64,000 nt of DNA from Prorocentrum cordatum. Taxonomy: Eukaryota; Sar; Dinophyceae; Prorocentrales; Prorocentraceae. Each line of letters opens with the position of its first letter. Position 1 is the first letter of the stretch. The stretch is taken from assembly GCA_963575745.1 (NCBI GenBank), contig CAUYUJ010020697.1, positions 88,098 through 152,097 on the forward strand. The letters are read 5' to 3'. Made by a program: the position numbers and the translations under genes. Of this stretch, positions 19,441 to 31,215 are shown piece after piece. The notes beneath the pieces are model-generated. The model had not been told where the DNA came from, searched no databases, and worked only from the letters and a program-made list of their open reading frames with translations.

Positions 19441-19559
19441 CGCCTTACGCAAGCTTGGACACACGAGGTGTCACGCGTAACGGCTTCCCCTGCGCCCTCG
19501 AACAGTCGCCACCCAGAATGCTGGGCTGGCACGGGAGCGGGACTGACCGCAGGCAGCTG

Positions 19560-19975
19560 GATATGCTTTGCAAAGTGCGGTGTGCAATACATTTGGCGCA
19601 ATCTATGTGGTGCAATGTATGATGTGCAAGCTATGTTGAGTTTTCTATGTGGTGCAATCTGTGTCGAGCAAACAATGTGGCGGCAACGAGGCGGCGACGG
19701 GGCGGCGACGGCGGCAAGATAGCCTCCAGACCACCAGACAGGCCCAGACGATTGGCGGCGACGAAGCGTCGACAGGGCGGCGACGACGGCAACATAGCCG
19801 CCAGACCGCCAGACAGACCCACCCCAGACGACTGGCGGCGACGAGGCGGCGGCAGGGCGGCGACGGCGGCAACATAGCCGCAAGACAGCCAAACAGGCCC
19901 AGACGACGGCGGCAACGAGGCGGCAAGGGAGCGGTGAAGGCGGCAACAAAGCCGCGGGAACGCCAGACATGCCCA
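19560..19975. repeat. Composite minisatellite (GTGCAATCTATGTGG units plus 64-bp units)
   Basis: 19560-19680 holds TGTGGTGCAATCTATG-type units. 19680-19975 holds three to four units of about 64 bp with AACATAGCCGCCAGACCGCC and GGCCCAGACGA. The same two arrays lie together, inverted, at 39.1-39.9 and 39.95-40.47 kb. Confidence 0.8.
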
Positions 19976-21462
19976 GATCTAGAAAAGAAGTAAAAAACCC
20001 CAGGTGCAAGCACTGTTTGGGGAAATTGCGGTGAGGGCATTGGATAAGGAGCGGTTGGATAAGGAATCCAGGATCTGGACGCCGGTGGAATCTTAATCGT
20101 GGAACGGCCATGGATACCACCACCGCCCTTTTTGGTTAAGAGAACCTCCTGGGTCCGAGGCTCCTGCACATCGTTCGCAGAGCGGCGTTTCCTGGATGCA
20201 CCGGAAGGCTGCGTGTGCTGCCTCGGGCAGCCTTCTGCGCGAAAACGCCCGGCCGCCCCACAGGGGAGGACCCTCCGATGGCTGCCCCCTCCACCCCCAG
20301 AGTATACAGTAGGAGCTCGACCACAAGAAACCTTCCACAAGAAACCCAACCCTGAGACCCCAGGACGTCCATCGATTTACAGTGTGGGAACAACACGTAT
20401 TAGCGATACCCAAGAAATCCAAGGCACCCTAGGCGCAAGCAGGGTGTTTCTTGGCATGGGTTTCCACTGTAGTCCCTCAGCGATACAGCGCCAGGGGACT
20501 GTAACTGCACACAGCTGGGCTACACGGAGGGCCAGTCGCATCAGCCGCGGCCCTCGCGAGCGAGGAATGGGGGAAGAGGAGGAGGCGCTCGAGAACGCGA
20601 AGTTCGCTGGACTTTGCTTGTAACTGCGATGTGGTCGGACGAAGGCGAGGAAGGAAGGGAAAGGGGCCTAGACCCTGAGATCCAATGACGGGAAAAAACG
20701 CAACATCGTCAAACATCGCGCCAGGAGCCCTGGACCCCACCTTTTTGCGTCGTGCTTCGGGGCCGAACCGATCTGTGAGAGCCCCGGGGAGCGAAACCTG
20801 GCGAACACGCTTCTTGCTTGAAAAATTGCATTGCAGCGCCAGGATTTGCAGCAGGCCTCTTATGAACTCGCATGGCCCGCTCCGCATGGCCCCGCACCAA
20901 GCCCAAACAGGTGCTGACATCCCTTGGTTTTGCTGCCGCCAGCCTCCGCTGACGCTACGCAGAAACCGTCATCGCCCGCGGCCGCTGGGCCTTCCACTGG
21001 CCTCCCGCCGACGGGTAGATGTAACCAGTGGTGCCGACAACAAATCTGGAAGAAATGGGGATGCGATGGAAGAAAAACATGGTGAGACAAAATCTGATCT
21101 ACCAGTCAACTTGCCGTAGCTCCCGAAGATGCAGAGCCAATGCTGGACACATTCCCGCGGCGGGCTCAAGGCCGTGGATTCCCGGTCAGATCTGGCTCCG
21201 CCTTTGGGAGCAGTCTACAACCGGAAAAAAAATATGCGACGAGCAACGCGCCGTACACTTAAAATACGTCTTGGAACACATGGGTGACGCAAAGGCAGCG
21301 ATGGATCACGAATTTGGCGAAAGGCCTAAGGCCTGGCTTCAGGGTCCCAATGGAAACAAGTCCTGCACACCGGGGGCGCTTCCCAGGACCAGCTTTTCAT
21401 CCAGGGTGGTTCCCGACCGACCTTCGTTGCGGGGTCCTCGTTTTTAATATGCACCGCCGCGC
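19976..21462. other. Unique-looking sequence, no gene assigned
   Basis: No array and no TIR element found. Moderately long frames occur on both strands (for example 20477-20920 minus and 21028-21447 plus), but none has a recognisable motif. A TTGGATAAGGAATCCAGG motif at about 20060 recurs near 57404. Confidence 0.35.
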
Positions 21463-21641
21463 GCACAAATTCCCGAAAAGAAATTGCACGGTCACGATTC
21501 AACGATTGTGTGTATGACAAGAAAAACGAATGAAACGACTGTACCACTGCGAAGTACTTGGACCAAGCGGCGTTGGCAACCAACAACCGCTCGACGCACA
21601 CATGATTCTGGACCCCCCACCCAATCGTTAAGCTATGTTCA
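21463..21641 (-). repeat. 3' LTR of the degenerate element
   Basis: On the minus strand it starts TGAACATAG, directly after a G-rich tract, and ends ...AATTTGTGC. It aligns with 32711-32861 through ATTGCACGGTCACGATTCAA, AACGACTGTACCAC, and CACCCAATCGTTAAGCTATG. Slightly longer than its partner because of small insertions. Confidence 0.7.
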
Positions 21642-21649
21642 CCCCCCCT
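21642..21649 (-). other. Polypurine tract of the LTR element
   Basis: Minus strand reads CAGGGGGGG immediately before the TG that starts the 3' LTR, the expected position of a plus-strand priming site. Confidence 0.6.
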
Positions 21650-22588
21650 GGGCCAGCATTGCCGATGAAAGCAACGAGGAAAAAGGTTTTAAACAGCACA
21701 CCAAATGAGGGCCCGAAAGGTCAGGATGCGCACGAATTAATAACACGCGAACTGGCACTGGTAGAAGGCGGCATAAAATATTGCGGAAACGTGAATTTGC
21801 TTCTAAACACGCGACGCACTTGTTTGAGCCGCATAGGACAAAGTAGCGCAAATCTGGCAACACCAATCACGGAGAGCAACATGGGAAGAGGCGAAAGGAA
21901 GTGGAGGACCACCTAGCGGCGGCTATGGCGGCTAACCGGCCAAGCCAGCGCGGCCCCCTTCATCTTCCCGCTAGCGCGCTTGTTCGGGGATGTAACCGGA
22001 ACGAAAAAATGGGCAACGGCTGGTCTCACTGGTGACATCGCAGAATATGTCCGACCGATAGGCCACGTCGTTTTCATTGCCATCTAACTCGTACCCGTAC
22101 CCCGACGGATGCATTAACACTGCGGTCGGCAAGGTTGTCGAACCTGCCCATCGTTTCCCTGAAAATTCGATGTGCGATACGGAGCTAACGAGGAAACGCA
22201 AGGTCAAACTCGCGCATACGCATTAACTCGGTGCCAGTGTTCGGACCAGCGATCCAACGACCTACTTTACCTTATAAGTTGAAGCAACTGGCTGGCAGTC
22301 AAGCCTGCCAGCACATCGCAACAACACGGGATCGGGAACAATGGTGTACATCCCTGATCGGGAACTCGCGCTTGCCGAACACCTAGCGGTTCTCGGATAT
22401 CGCCCCCTGTAACAAGGTCTGACACCAACACATCCTCGGCTCTGACCTCGGCGTCCTCAACTCGCCCCTGTTTGAACCGCGGTCGCCTTGTGCTGCTCGT
22501 GAAGATATCGAGACCGCCCGCGAGCTTGATGGAACCAATCAGCTCACTCTCCTGTGGCGAATCGCACGGCTACAGAGCCCGTGTATGT

Positions 22589-22876
22589 TTATGTTTCTTT
22601 GTTCTTCTTTCCGTTCCACTGGTTACTGTGAGTCTCATCGCCAATAACTCCGGTGGGGAGTGCCATGGGACCCCCCGACAATGACAAGCCAAACGTCGTG
22701 CCAAGTATAACTAACAGTTCGTCCTCGTGCATATCTGGGCACGCTTGGATCAACACCTGCGCGTTGGGCGCGTCCAGGTTGGGGTTGCGGCGACCGCTCC
22801 TCAGCTCAGCAAACGCAGACTTGACTTGACTCAGGTCGAGCCGAGGGCGGAAGTCACGGAGCAACTGGGACTGCAC
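22589..22876 (-). pseudogene. Unassigned coding remnant near the 3' end of the element
   Basis: A 95-aa open stretch with protein-like composition (RPRLDLSQVKSAFAELRSG, QACPDMHEDELLVILGTTFG). It lies downstream of RNase H and may belong to an extra 3' frame or the C-terminal end of the polyprotein. Family not recognised. Confidence 0.4.
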
Positions 22877-24660
22877 GTCGCTGATCTGGTCGAGCCACTG
22901 CTCATGCGCGCCAAGTCGGCAACCATATCAACCGCTAACTCCACGCGGGGGGGGCCCTGCCAAATGTGCCAACAATAACAGCTCGCGCGGGCCCCCGTTG
23001 CGGAACTGGACACTCGCGCGCGCGGTAATCCAGGATGTCGTCACCGGCGATGACCTGCCTCGCGGGGCCCTTTGAATTCCCGCCCTACACTATCCTTGAC
23101 CCACTCGCCGAAATAACTCCCCCAAAACGCACGCGCAGATGGGGTGGGCAATTTGCGATCGGTCGGGTTAAGTGCATACTTGGAATCGCGTTCTTGTCGC
23201 CCTTGTCCTTGGCCTCTCTGCGCATGGCTGGAAGCGCTTGCGGAGGCAGCGGCGGGCTAACTTCTCAGTGGGCGGCGGTTCCGCCCGCGGCCGCGCCGCG
23301 CCCGCCGGTGGAGAGGCGCCTGTGAATGTCTGGTATTCGGCGCTTCCGCCTTGGTAAGTAGCTAGGTAGCTCGTCGGCCTTGGGGCCGCTAGGCTATTAG
23401 CTCTTCTCTACCGCCCGCGCCGCTGCTGCCTGGCGGCCGACTGCGGGGGCGGGGCCTGCGCCCGGCGAAGAATCCGATTCTGGGCGACCGCGCCGAGGCC
23501 CGCCCTCCGACGCCGCGCCCGATTTAACGGGCGGCTGCCTTGAGATCGGGTGCTGGCTCAATGGGCAACCTGGGGCCCATAGACTTGGATAACGATCCTA
23601 ACGTCGGCCGTTCCAGGGCCCCCTCGGGCGCGGCCTCGGGCGGTGGCCCCGCACTTGATCACGGCGCAGCCTGCATGTGTTCCGTCAGCGGCAACTTCGG
23701 CGCGGCCCGCTTCGGATGCTCGGCCTTGGACGGCGCCTGGGGAGTTGGCGGAGAGAGCGTTCTGGCGCCGTCGAGGGGGCGGGGGCGCCGGCGCCAATCA
23801 ACGCGCGATGGGGCTATGTGTAGGGCCGGCTCTCCAACGGGCAACGGTCGCCTCGGCGCCGCGGCGCGCTGGCTCGGGCAGCCGAGCAACGGCGACGCCG
23901 ATCTGGCGCGCTGTCCTCACGATCACCGACATGTCCCCAGACACCTTGCGATATTAAGTCAGGCGCGCCTCTTCATCTGCCCATCGTGCCCCGATGGGCG
24001 CCTCGACCTGCGCCTCGTGGGTCTCCGCCTATCTCGGAATTCCATCGCTACTTGGCCTTGCAGAAGTAGCCCGCGGCCGCGAGGTTGGCGCGGTTGCGCT
24101 GGTCGGCAAACGCCCCGAGGACCTTGGCCTGGTCGCCCAGCCTGTGACATGCCAACGTAACGCGGCGCCCCCCTGGACGTAAACGTGCACCTGTATTTCT
24201 GCACTGCCAATCGTCAACGTTACCTCTGACGGTTCGGGCCGGGGCGCCGGGCCGGGCTCGGCCGTCGCATGGCCGGGCTCGGCCGGGCCGCCGGTGCCGC
24301 TCGCCATGAGGCTGCGACACTGCAGCCGCTGCTGGCGAATCAGATCATTGGAAAGAGGCAGGCGTGGAACGGCTGAGCGCAATTAGCCTGGGCCGAAACT
24401 CACTTGGGCCGTAAACATCTGCAGCGCGCGCTGGCATTCTCTAGCGGGCGCCGACCGATGCCTCCCCGGCGGCGCGATTCGATTAGCGGCGCGCGCGTGT
24501 ATAACGGGCGTGTCGATGCTAACGCATTCGGCGAGAATGTTGGCGATATTGTCGCCAGTACTATCCCGCCCCACACGGGCGCCCCCCGCCTGACCTCCTC
24601 CTGCAGGCGCAGCCCTTATGCTTTTACATGTCAAACTGTTCCTCAAACTCTTCTTCTAGA
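22877..24660 (-). other. Unreadable 3' part of the element
   Basis: Stops and frame changes are frequent; open pieces (for example 23959-24210 minus) have no identifiable domain. Treated as decayed element sequence. Confidence 0.35.
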
Positions 24661-24876
24661 AATTGATGTCGCCGCCGCGGCCTCGTTCTTCACCGCGATG
24701 TGCTCGGGGGTGCCGAAGTCCCTGAGACATGATTGCGGGCCTGGCTGTGCTGAGCCTCATTTAACAATTCCATAATACCCTGCCTCTCCCGAGGACGGCG
24801 CACTGGCACTCAGGATGGTGCCCCGCGATTCTATCGCGCGCTCCCCCCGCGCAACCACTCCCCCGCTCTTGGACTT
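24661..24876 (-). pseudogene. Ty1/copia-type RNase H remnant
   Basis: The minus frame contains KSKSGGVVARGERAIESRGT followed by SASAPSSGEAGYYGIVK. This corresponds to the K-S-x-S-G-G ... S-S-x-E-A-E-Y signature of Ty1/copia RNase H, and it keeps the glutamate of the GEA motif. A single in-frame TGA at 24757-24759 follows, after which the same frame continues GSAQPGPQSCLRDFGTPEHI, again as expected for this domain. It would degrade the RNA strand of the RNA-DNA hybrid. The stop and the ruined upstream part make it non-functional. Confidence 0.75.
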
Positions 24877-25178
24877 CAGGCTCTCCTTGCGCCCCCGTGC
24901 CACCCACTCGCGCGGCAAAGGTCGATGCGTACTGCGTCGACCTTGGCGGTTGGAATCTTCGCAAAGTCTCGAAAGTGCTGCTAACGGGCCCCAATTGCAG
25001 GTTCGACCATGCACCTCGCAAGCTCTCTCACTGAGCACTGGATATGAGATGGAGATTGTGATGGGTAGTTGTCTCGAGCGGCTTGGCATCTTCGAGTGTC
25101 TCGCAGAGATAACTCCTCCTCGTCTGTCTTGTCGATGGAGGGGCCTTCCCCCGGGCGCGCTGGACGTGGCCCCTTTGT

Positions 25179-25796
25179 TCAATATGCCGAATACTTCTCT
25201 CTAGCGAGTATCCCCCATGCCTCTCTAAAGCTTCGCGCCGCGGACCATTGCGACTCCGCCCGGGCACTCTGTTTACGGTTCACATCGAGCAGCCCTCTGC
25301 CCGTTCCACTGCTGGTCATTGCCCCCCTCTGACCTTGCTTCAAAATCCCTTGCATGTCCTTCTCGAACCAATCCAAGTCGCTATCGCTACCCAGCGGTGC
25401 TAATCCACGCACGTCGGACCGCGCTCTCCTCTCCGTATCTCGCGCTTGAAAAATGCGCGGCGTAGCCAACCCGCTGGTGAACCCGAATGTCTTTGCAAAG
25501 TCCATATAGCAGTCCCCCCAGGTGCTCGCCGCACCCCGGGCGCCAGACTTGGCTCCCAAAAGCTCCCCGCGCACGCGTGGCTCAGAATCCCCATCGGGGA
25601 GCTTAGCGAATATGTTCTGTTTTGCCCGCCATAGTAGTGCGCTCTCCTGCCGCCCGCGTCGCGATGCACTACGAGGACAGCATAGCGTCTGACCGGCAGA
25701 ATGCCCGAATGCCCTCGCGAGCCTCGCGCGCGCCCGAGACGAGCGATCGCGCTTGATGCGCGCATCTACCGCTTTCCCACATATGGGCCTGGGCAT
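25179..25796 (-). pseudogene. Reverse transcriptase remnant with lost active site
   Basis: The longest intact stretch (205 aa) of the broken polyprotein. Residues about 64-160 read like the C-terminal half of a Ty1/copia reverse transcriptase from dinoflagellate polyproteins: AASTWGDCYMDFAKTFGFTS, then ATPRIFQ, then GSDSDLDWFEKDMQG. Where the family has a V-x-G-D-D catalytic strand, this copy has DVRGLAPLG, so the aspartate pair is gone. Family match is from memory of typical sequences, not a search. RNase H follows about 0.4 kb downstream, the order expected of Ty1/copia elements. Confidence 0.75.
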
Positions 25797-25880
25797 CGCC
25801 AGCAGGCTGGCGCGTGAACGCGATCATGAAATCACATGCCACCTTCAATATCTCCACTTCTCCTCCCCGTGCCTAAGTAC

Positions 25881-26270
25881 ATCTCCAGGCCGAAAGCTCC
25901 CCCCTCTTGGCGCTGAGCCTCAAGGCCCCACGCTGTACACGGGCCCACTGGGAAATCGTAGCGGCGGGGGCGAACCCAATGAGGGTCGCGCGGGTCCGAT
26001 CTCCAACCTTGCCTCAATCGTGAGATCACGGCGGGTCCCATTATCGCGCGCGCGGATCCCATTTCTGCTGTTCGGGATCCGCGTCGGACCTCGTTTTTTT
26101 GTTTACGGCGGATCCCATTTGTACCCCGTTTAAGATTTATAACATTATATTCGTTCCGGGAGCTGCCGAGAATGGGATCCGTCGGCCGCAGGCCCCCCCC
26201 CGTGTTAAGATTCTACGGGGGGCGGGGGTGGTCCTCTTCGACCTCAAGCAGAAAATCTTTCGTCCTGCGT
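25881..26270. repeat. Terminal repeat X, left copy
   Basis: 390 bp; contains GCGCGCGCGGATCCCATTTC and GTGTTAAGATTCTACGGGG, shared with the right copy. Confidence 0.85.
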
Positions 26271-27059
26271 AAGTGCGCCGGCGTCCTGCGCCCCCCGACC
26301 CAACGGGCCCCCGTGAGTTCCCACCGCGCGGAGGCTCGCCGCGCAGCTTTCGGCGCCGCGCCTGGCCGAGCACGGACGGGGGGCACCATATTTTCGAAAC
26401 GGTGGCTTCTGTCCACAAGCATAGTGGAGTGGAAGGCGGTATATGTATTCAAAACGGCGGCCCCCGCCCAACCTCTGCGGACTGGACGGCGCACCTTTTC
26501 AAAAAGGTCGCCTCCGCTCAAAGCGCGGCGGAGTGGAGGGCAGCATCCTTTCACGCCGGTGGAACGACAGTACTCAAGAGCACTCGAGGGAGTCTCGAAC
26601 GGAAGCCGCAGCTCAGAGATGTGCCGCACGCGGCGCAGGACAGGTGAGATGCCAAAAACGCCGCGCCAACGCCCTGCGCACCCCGACCCAACGGGCCCCC
26701 GTGAAGTCCCCGCCGCGAGGTGGCACGCAGCGCGGCGTTCGGCGCCGCGTCTGGCCGAGCACGGATGGAGGGCATCATGCGTTCGAAATGGTGGCTGCCG
26801 CCCACGAGCATAGTGGAGTGGAAGCCGGTATATATTCAAAACGGCGGCTCCCGCCCAACCTCTGCGGACTGGACGGCACCGCCTTTTCAGAGAGGTCGCT
26901 TCCGCTCATAGCGCGGCGGAGTGGAGGGCAGCATCCTCCATCCTCCCGCGCCGGTGGAGCGACAGTCCTCAAGAACACGCGAGGAAGTCTCGAGCAGAAG
27001 CCGCAGAAAAAAATATGTGCCGCATGCGGCGCAGGACAGGTCGGATGCCCAAAACGCAC
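26271..27059. repeat. Tandem Y units (2 x about 390 bp)
   Basis: Each unit has GGCCGAGCACGGA, then CATAGTGGAGTGGAAG-CGGTATAT, CCCAACCTCTGCGGACTGGA, and GCGCGGCGGAGTGGAGGGCA in the same order. Confidence 0.85.
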
Positions 27060-27437
27060 ATCCCCAGGCCGAAAGTGTTTTCCTCTTGGCGCTGAACCTC
27101 ACGGCCCCACGCGGCGCACGGGCCCTCAGGGAAATCAGAGCGGCGGCGGCGAACCCAACAAGGGTCGCACGGGTCCGATCTCCAACCTTGCCGTGATCGT
27201 GAAATCGCGGCGGATCCCATTTTCGCGCGCGGATCCCATTTCTGTTCGGGATCCGCGTCGGACCCTATTTTTAATGGCGGATTCAATTTCTACCCCGTTT
27301 GAAATTTATAATATTAAATTCGCTCCGGGAGCCGAAAAGAATGGGATCTGTCGGCCACGAGCCCCCCCGTGTTAAGATTCTACGGGGGACGGGGGTGGTC
27401 CTATTCGACTGAAAGAGGAAAATCTTTCGTCCTGCGT
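27060..27437. repeat. Terminal repeat X, right copy
   Basis: 378 bp, roughly 85% like the left copy by eye; small deletions around the GGATCCCATT block. Confidence 0.85.
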
Positions 27438-27860
27438 TAGTAACCTCTTGGTTCTCGATTAGCTGACCATAATCCAGATCGATGGATGCCCCGCGAATGC
27501 ACTTGCCCAGTGCCGGGCCCTCTTCTCCAGGCGCCGTCAACCTCCCAGCCCCGCAAGACTGTCTCGTCCTCTGTAACTCTGCTTGACCTCCTGGGTCACC
27601 CGCGTCGATCTTCATTGGTTCAAGAAGCCTCAGCATCATGGCGTACGGACTGCATCTCCCCTGCCTGGATAGAACACCCCCTCACTCGCCCAGCTGCATG
27701 CGCCTCCCAAGCCCGGGAAGACTTGCACGACGTACGTGGCTCGTCTGGACACATTCCCGCGCTCGTTTTGCACTCGGGGCTCAATTATCTTCCAGCGCAG
27801 TCGCTGTCGGTCATGAATCGCGCCAGCTTCTCTCTGCATTAGTATTGTTTCATGCCGCAA
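27438..27860 (-). pseudogene. Polyprotein remnant upstream of the nested insertion
   Basis: Two open minus-strand pieces (27438-27639 and 27636-27860) with text such as CIRGASIDLDYGQLIENQEV and RQRLRWKIIEPRVQNERGN. They belong between the methyltransferase-like part and the reverse transcriptase. No catalytic motif identified. Confidence 0.45.
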
Positions 27861-27929
27861 TGGCGCGCGCCCCCCTCCCTAAGCGCCAACATCCGCGTGC
27901 CTGAGCACGCTTTGCGCGGCTGCAGCGTT

Positions 27930-28334
27930 CTATCTGGGCGCGCCAGCTGGATGCTCGAGCGGCAAATGCAGGCTGTGCCTCCTCTGCATTTCGCACAACT
28001 CGAGGAGGAAGTCAAGATGCTGCACCCCGCAGGTTAGGAGATCCTTCACTCTTTCTTCTCCAGAGTGATCGGGGCAAACGTCTGCAATCTGCTGAAGGCC
28101 GAACGCGAGACTAACGACCAACAGGATAGCTGACCTACGGCAGACAATCGTTTTGCCATGACTTCTCATGGTGCCAGTGTCAAAATCCCATGGGTTTCCG
28201 TGCTCTTCACAAGTAGTTAGGTCCATTGCCATTCCAGGAATTAGCCCCGAAGCGTCTGCCATGGCTGTAACTCTGACAGGCGAATTGGCTGCCGAGCCAA
28301 GGGCGCGAACCTCTTGCTGGCCTTTTCTCCGCAA
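27930..28334 (-). pseudogene. Methyltransferase-like domain remnant of the polyprotein
   Basis: 134-aa open stretch with AMDLTTCEEHGNPWDFDTGT, then ILLVVSLAFGLQQ, KDLLTCGVQHLDFLLELCEM, and LPLEHPAGA. Retrotransposon polyproteins of dinoflagellates often carry a segment of this shape (G-WDF ... LLVVSPPCT-F ... HL-F-LE ... F--EHP--A). Here the PPCT-like site is AFGL, so it lacks the motif. The comparison is from memory; what this domain does in the element is not known to me. Confidence 0.5.
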
Positions 28335-31215
28335 GCCCTCGCTGCCCTCCTGATCTCGTTATCCTCGCGGGGTATGCTTGTTTCGCGGTTAAGAGTGCGC
28401 TTGCCGAGGTCCTCGCCGATTCCCATTGACTGAAGCCAACGTTCGATTTCACCAACTAGTCCCTCGCCCGGTCCAAGAGCAGTTGTTTCATCCGCCGGCA
28501 AGTCCTCTGGGTCGATCTCCCCGCTCGCGCACTCCGGCTTGCTTTCTTATGCCCGGCGCGCAGGGCAAGGCGGCGCAAGGCGTCGGGGCCATTTCCTCGT
28601 CTACGTGGTCCCCCACTAAATCGAGCGCGGCCCACCTGGCCCATTTTCCCCAATCTCTCGACCCCGCGCGCATCTCCAGTCATCGTGAATTTCCTCAATG
28701 ACTCCTGCGCCTTCGGCGCAAGACTCGCGCGCCCCTGGCCCCATGTGGCTCTGGATCCCCGGATATTAGCGCGGCTATCTGTCCGGTGCATATACGTGGG
28801 TTCGCTGGGCCCCCTGCTGCCCGATGGCTTTCTGGCGCATGAGAGCCCGCGTGCCGATGAGGTCAGTCACTTGGGATTCGGCACTTGGCCCGACACTGGT
28901 TCCCTCCTGGGCTCGCGGACCATGCCGGAATTGCGCCGCGGCTAACCTTCTCCAGCTTGTCATGGCCGCCCCGCTGCCTCAGCCACACAATGGCGCGTGA
29001 CCTACAGGCAGCGTCGCGCAGCGCGCGTGCTGCGCCCCCCCCAACGAAGGCCCCGCGCCCGCGACGTCCTGGCGCGGGCCCCATGGCCAATTACTCGGCC
29101 CGTTTAGCCGCGACCGATCGCGCAACGATGAGCTCGGCGCCCGCGCGATCGGAGGTTTCGCAATTGAGGTGGCGACTCGTTTTTACCCGGCATCCTGCCA
29201 CTGCGATCAGAATGCCAGGGTAACCTGTTCGTGCTGGTCACGTCGTCGATGTTCCATCTCTCCCCCTCCCTACCTCTGCTCCTGGCTGGCTTCATTAATG
29301 CCCGCGAACACTCCCCCCCCCACCTGCCCTCTCAATTTGCATTGCCGGCTTCTTGCGCGCCGACTTCCACTGCGCCTCTCACGGGCGATGTCGCCATCGG
29401 CCCCGAGCGCGAATGCGCTTATAGGCCCGAGGATGCGCGCGCCGCCAACCACGGGATAAAGGGCGCGAGCGTGCCCAATGTCTGCCTGATACTCGTCATC
29501 TAACGCGCTCGCGATGGCGATGGCCCCCGCTTGGCTCTGCGCCGTTCGAATTGCCCTTTCGCGTTCTCTGTCGACGCGGGCCCCCCCGCCAGGCCCCTCT
29601 ACCCGCGCGACCAGATCGCGCGCCCCCCTGGCGGCGCCCTCTAATTCGACGATTGCTGGCTCGCCGCCGCCACTGAGAATGACTTATCCGCGGCCCGCGC
29701 GCGACGCCGCGCCGGCCGCCGCCTCGACCGAGCGCGGGGCCGGCCCTCGTTCTGGCGCCGCGTTGCTCCAAGTCAGGCTGGCGCCGCGGCAGTGCCCGAC
29801 AAAGATTGAGCTTCCTCTCTCGCCGCCTCGCGTTCGTCCTGCTTCCTTTTGAACCGCGCGCAATCCGCGGAGATGATGGGCGCTGCCGCGTTCGGCTCGC
29901 GCCGCTGTTTCCGCTGCGCCTCTGGCCGCTGTGCCTCTAGCGCAGCGGGAGCGCAGGGCGCGATGTGGTAAGTGCGCGGCGTCGCGGGCAACGGCGCGTT
30001 CTCCGCTCGGTTTTCAATCGCAGCGCGCCCCTCGGCTGCCCCCCCCCCCCCCCCCCCGACGAAATCATCTTCTACCCCGCTTGAATCGCTGCCCGCGTCT
30101 TCTCATCTCTTCCATCTTCTTCTTCAAAGATGGCGAATGTCTGATGGAACAAATCCTCCGCTAGGATTCCGAGTGTCGGAAAACCCCACTCATTCGCGAC
30201 TTCCCCCGCGTCTCCCTCGCGCCCTGTTCGCCGCGTTCCGGCGGGCGCTTCGACGTCGAACTGGGGCGCCCCCCCCGCCCGCGAACGACAGTCACGTGGC
30301 AAGTTGCTTGATGTTCCAAGTAACTGCATGGTCGCCCCTTCTCGCATCGCCTCGGTCGGGCGCAGCCCTATTTCCCACCCCCGCCATTTCGCGCGCTGAC
30401 CCCGACATCTCTGTGACATCGGCGACGTATCAGCTTTCTTACCGGAGCCCCGTGCTTGTCGCTCACCGCTGCCACTGTTGGCCCGGATTCCCGTTGGCCG
30501 CGCTACTGGCGGAGCGGCAGCCCCTGCCTGCTCGCGGGGCCCCCGAGGGAGTGACTGGGAAATGGCCCCCCACGCTTGGTAGCCCCACAGGTCGCAGGCC
30601 GAGTTCATTTTTTCCCTGCGCGGTTCCGCGAGACCCACTGGTCCCACCGTTGGGGGCCGCGTTAACTTCAGGCCTGTTCCGGGCGCCTCCACCAGCTGTA
30701 CATCGGCGCACACATGCCACAAGCTTCCTCATTCTGAAGGCCCCCTTGGGCTCTTGTCCGCCGGTTGGAACTGCGGGGGCGCCCCGAGTAACGGCCGCCT
30801 TCGTTCGTTGCGCGGTGCCCGCGCCAATCTCTTCACCTGGCCGGCACCTTCACGGCGTCGATGCGTCGACGCACGCAACCCAGGCGGGCCACTGGGTAGA
30901 TGTGCCCCGCAACGTCCGGGCACGGGTCCCCGAGTGGATGCCTCGAGCACCGTTCGACCCTCCAGGGTTCTCTAATTCTGGTTTCGTCTCCTTGTGTTGC
31001 TCCACTTCGTCGGTTCCCTTTCCATTGCGCCGTGCTGCCGCGTGCCCTTTTTCTCCTGCGTTGGTTGCGTCCACGACCGCTCGTGGGCGCAAGCCCTCGT
31101 TTGTGCAAGTCCCCGCGCCCCTTGCCTCCGCGGCTGTCGTTTCTTTCGCCCTTACCTTGGCTCTTCTCTTACGCAGACTGCCCGTGCGTTATCTTCCTGC
31201 CCTAACCTCCGCCGA
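28335..31215 (-). pseudogene. Decayed central polyprotein region
   Basis: Open minus-strand pieces keep protein-like text in scattered frames, for example FKRKQDEREAAREEA (about 29840), DDEYQADIGHARALYPVVGG (about 29460) and VANEWGFPTLGILAEDLFHQ (about 30150). Stops separate them. Protease and integrase should lie here in a Ty1/copia layout, but I cannot identify either. Confidence 0.4.

Larger units (their letters stand above)
25881..27437. mobile_element. Nested X-Y-Y-X insertion (1.56 kb)
   Basis: Direct terminal repeats X of 390 and 378 bp (25881-26270, 27060-27437; both from ATC-CCAGGCCGAAAG to AAATCTTTCGTCCTGCGT) enclose two tandem Y units of about 390 bp (26271-26660, 26661-27059; CGACCCAACGGGCCCCCGTG ... 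CGGCGCAGGACAGGT). The layout resembles a short LTR-type element without coding capacity (TRIM-like), but the ends lack TG...CA. ACTA and ACTT (minus strand) sit outside the two ends. The host polyprotein frame, ...LIENQEVT before and ARGGEVEILKVACDF after, is in the same phase on both sides. Confidence 0.65.

Noticed and set aside
25881-27437. Typical LTR pair with TG...CA ends
   Set aside because: Ends read ACGCAGG...GATGT on the minus strand, without TG/CA, PBS or PPT; kept as X-Y-Y-X insertion only.
30040-30058. Poly(C) run at the gag/pol region as a frameshift signal
   Set aside because: Simple homopolymer in a decayed region with no downstream frame that would benefit.
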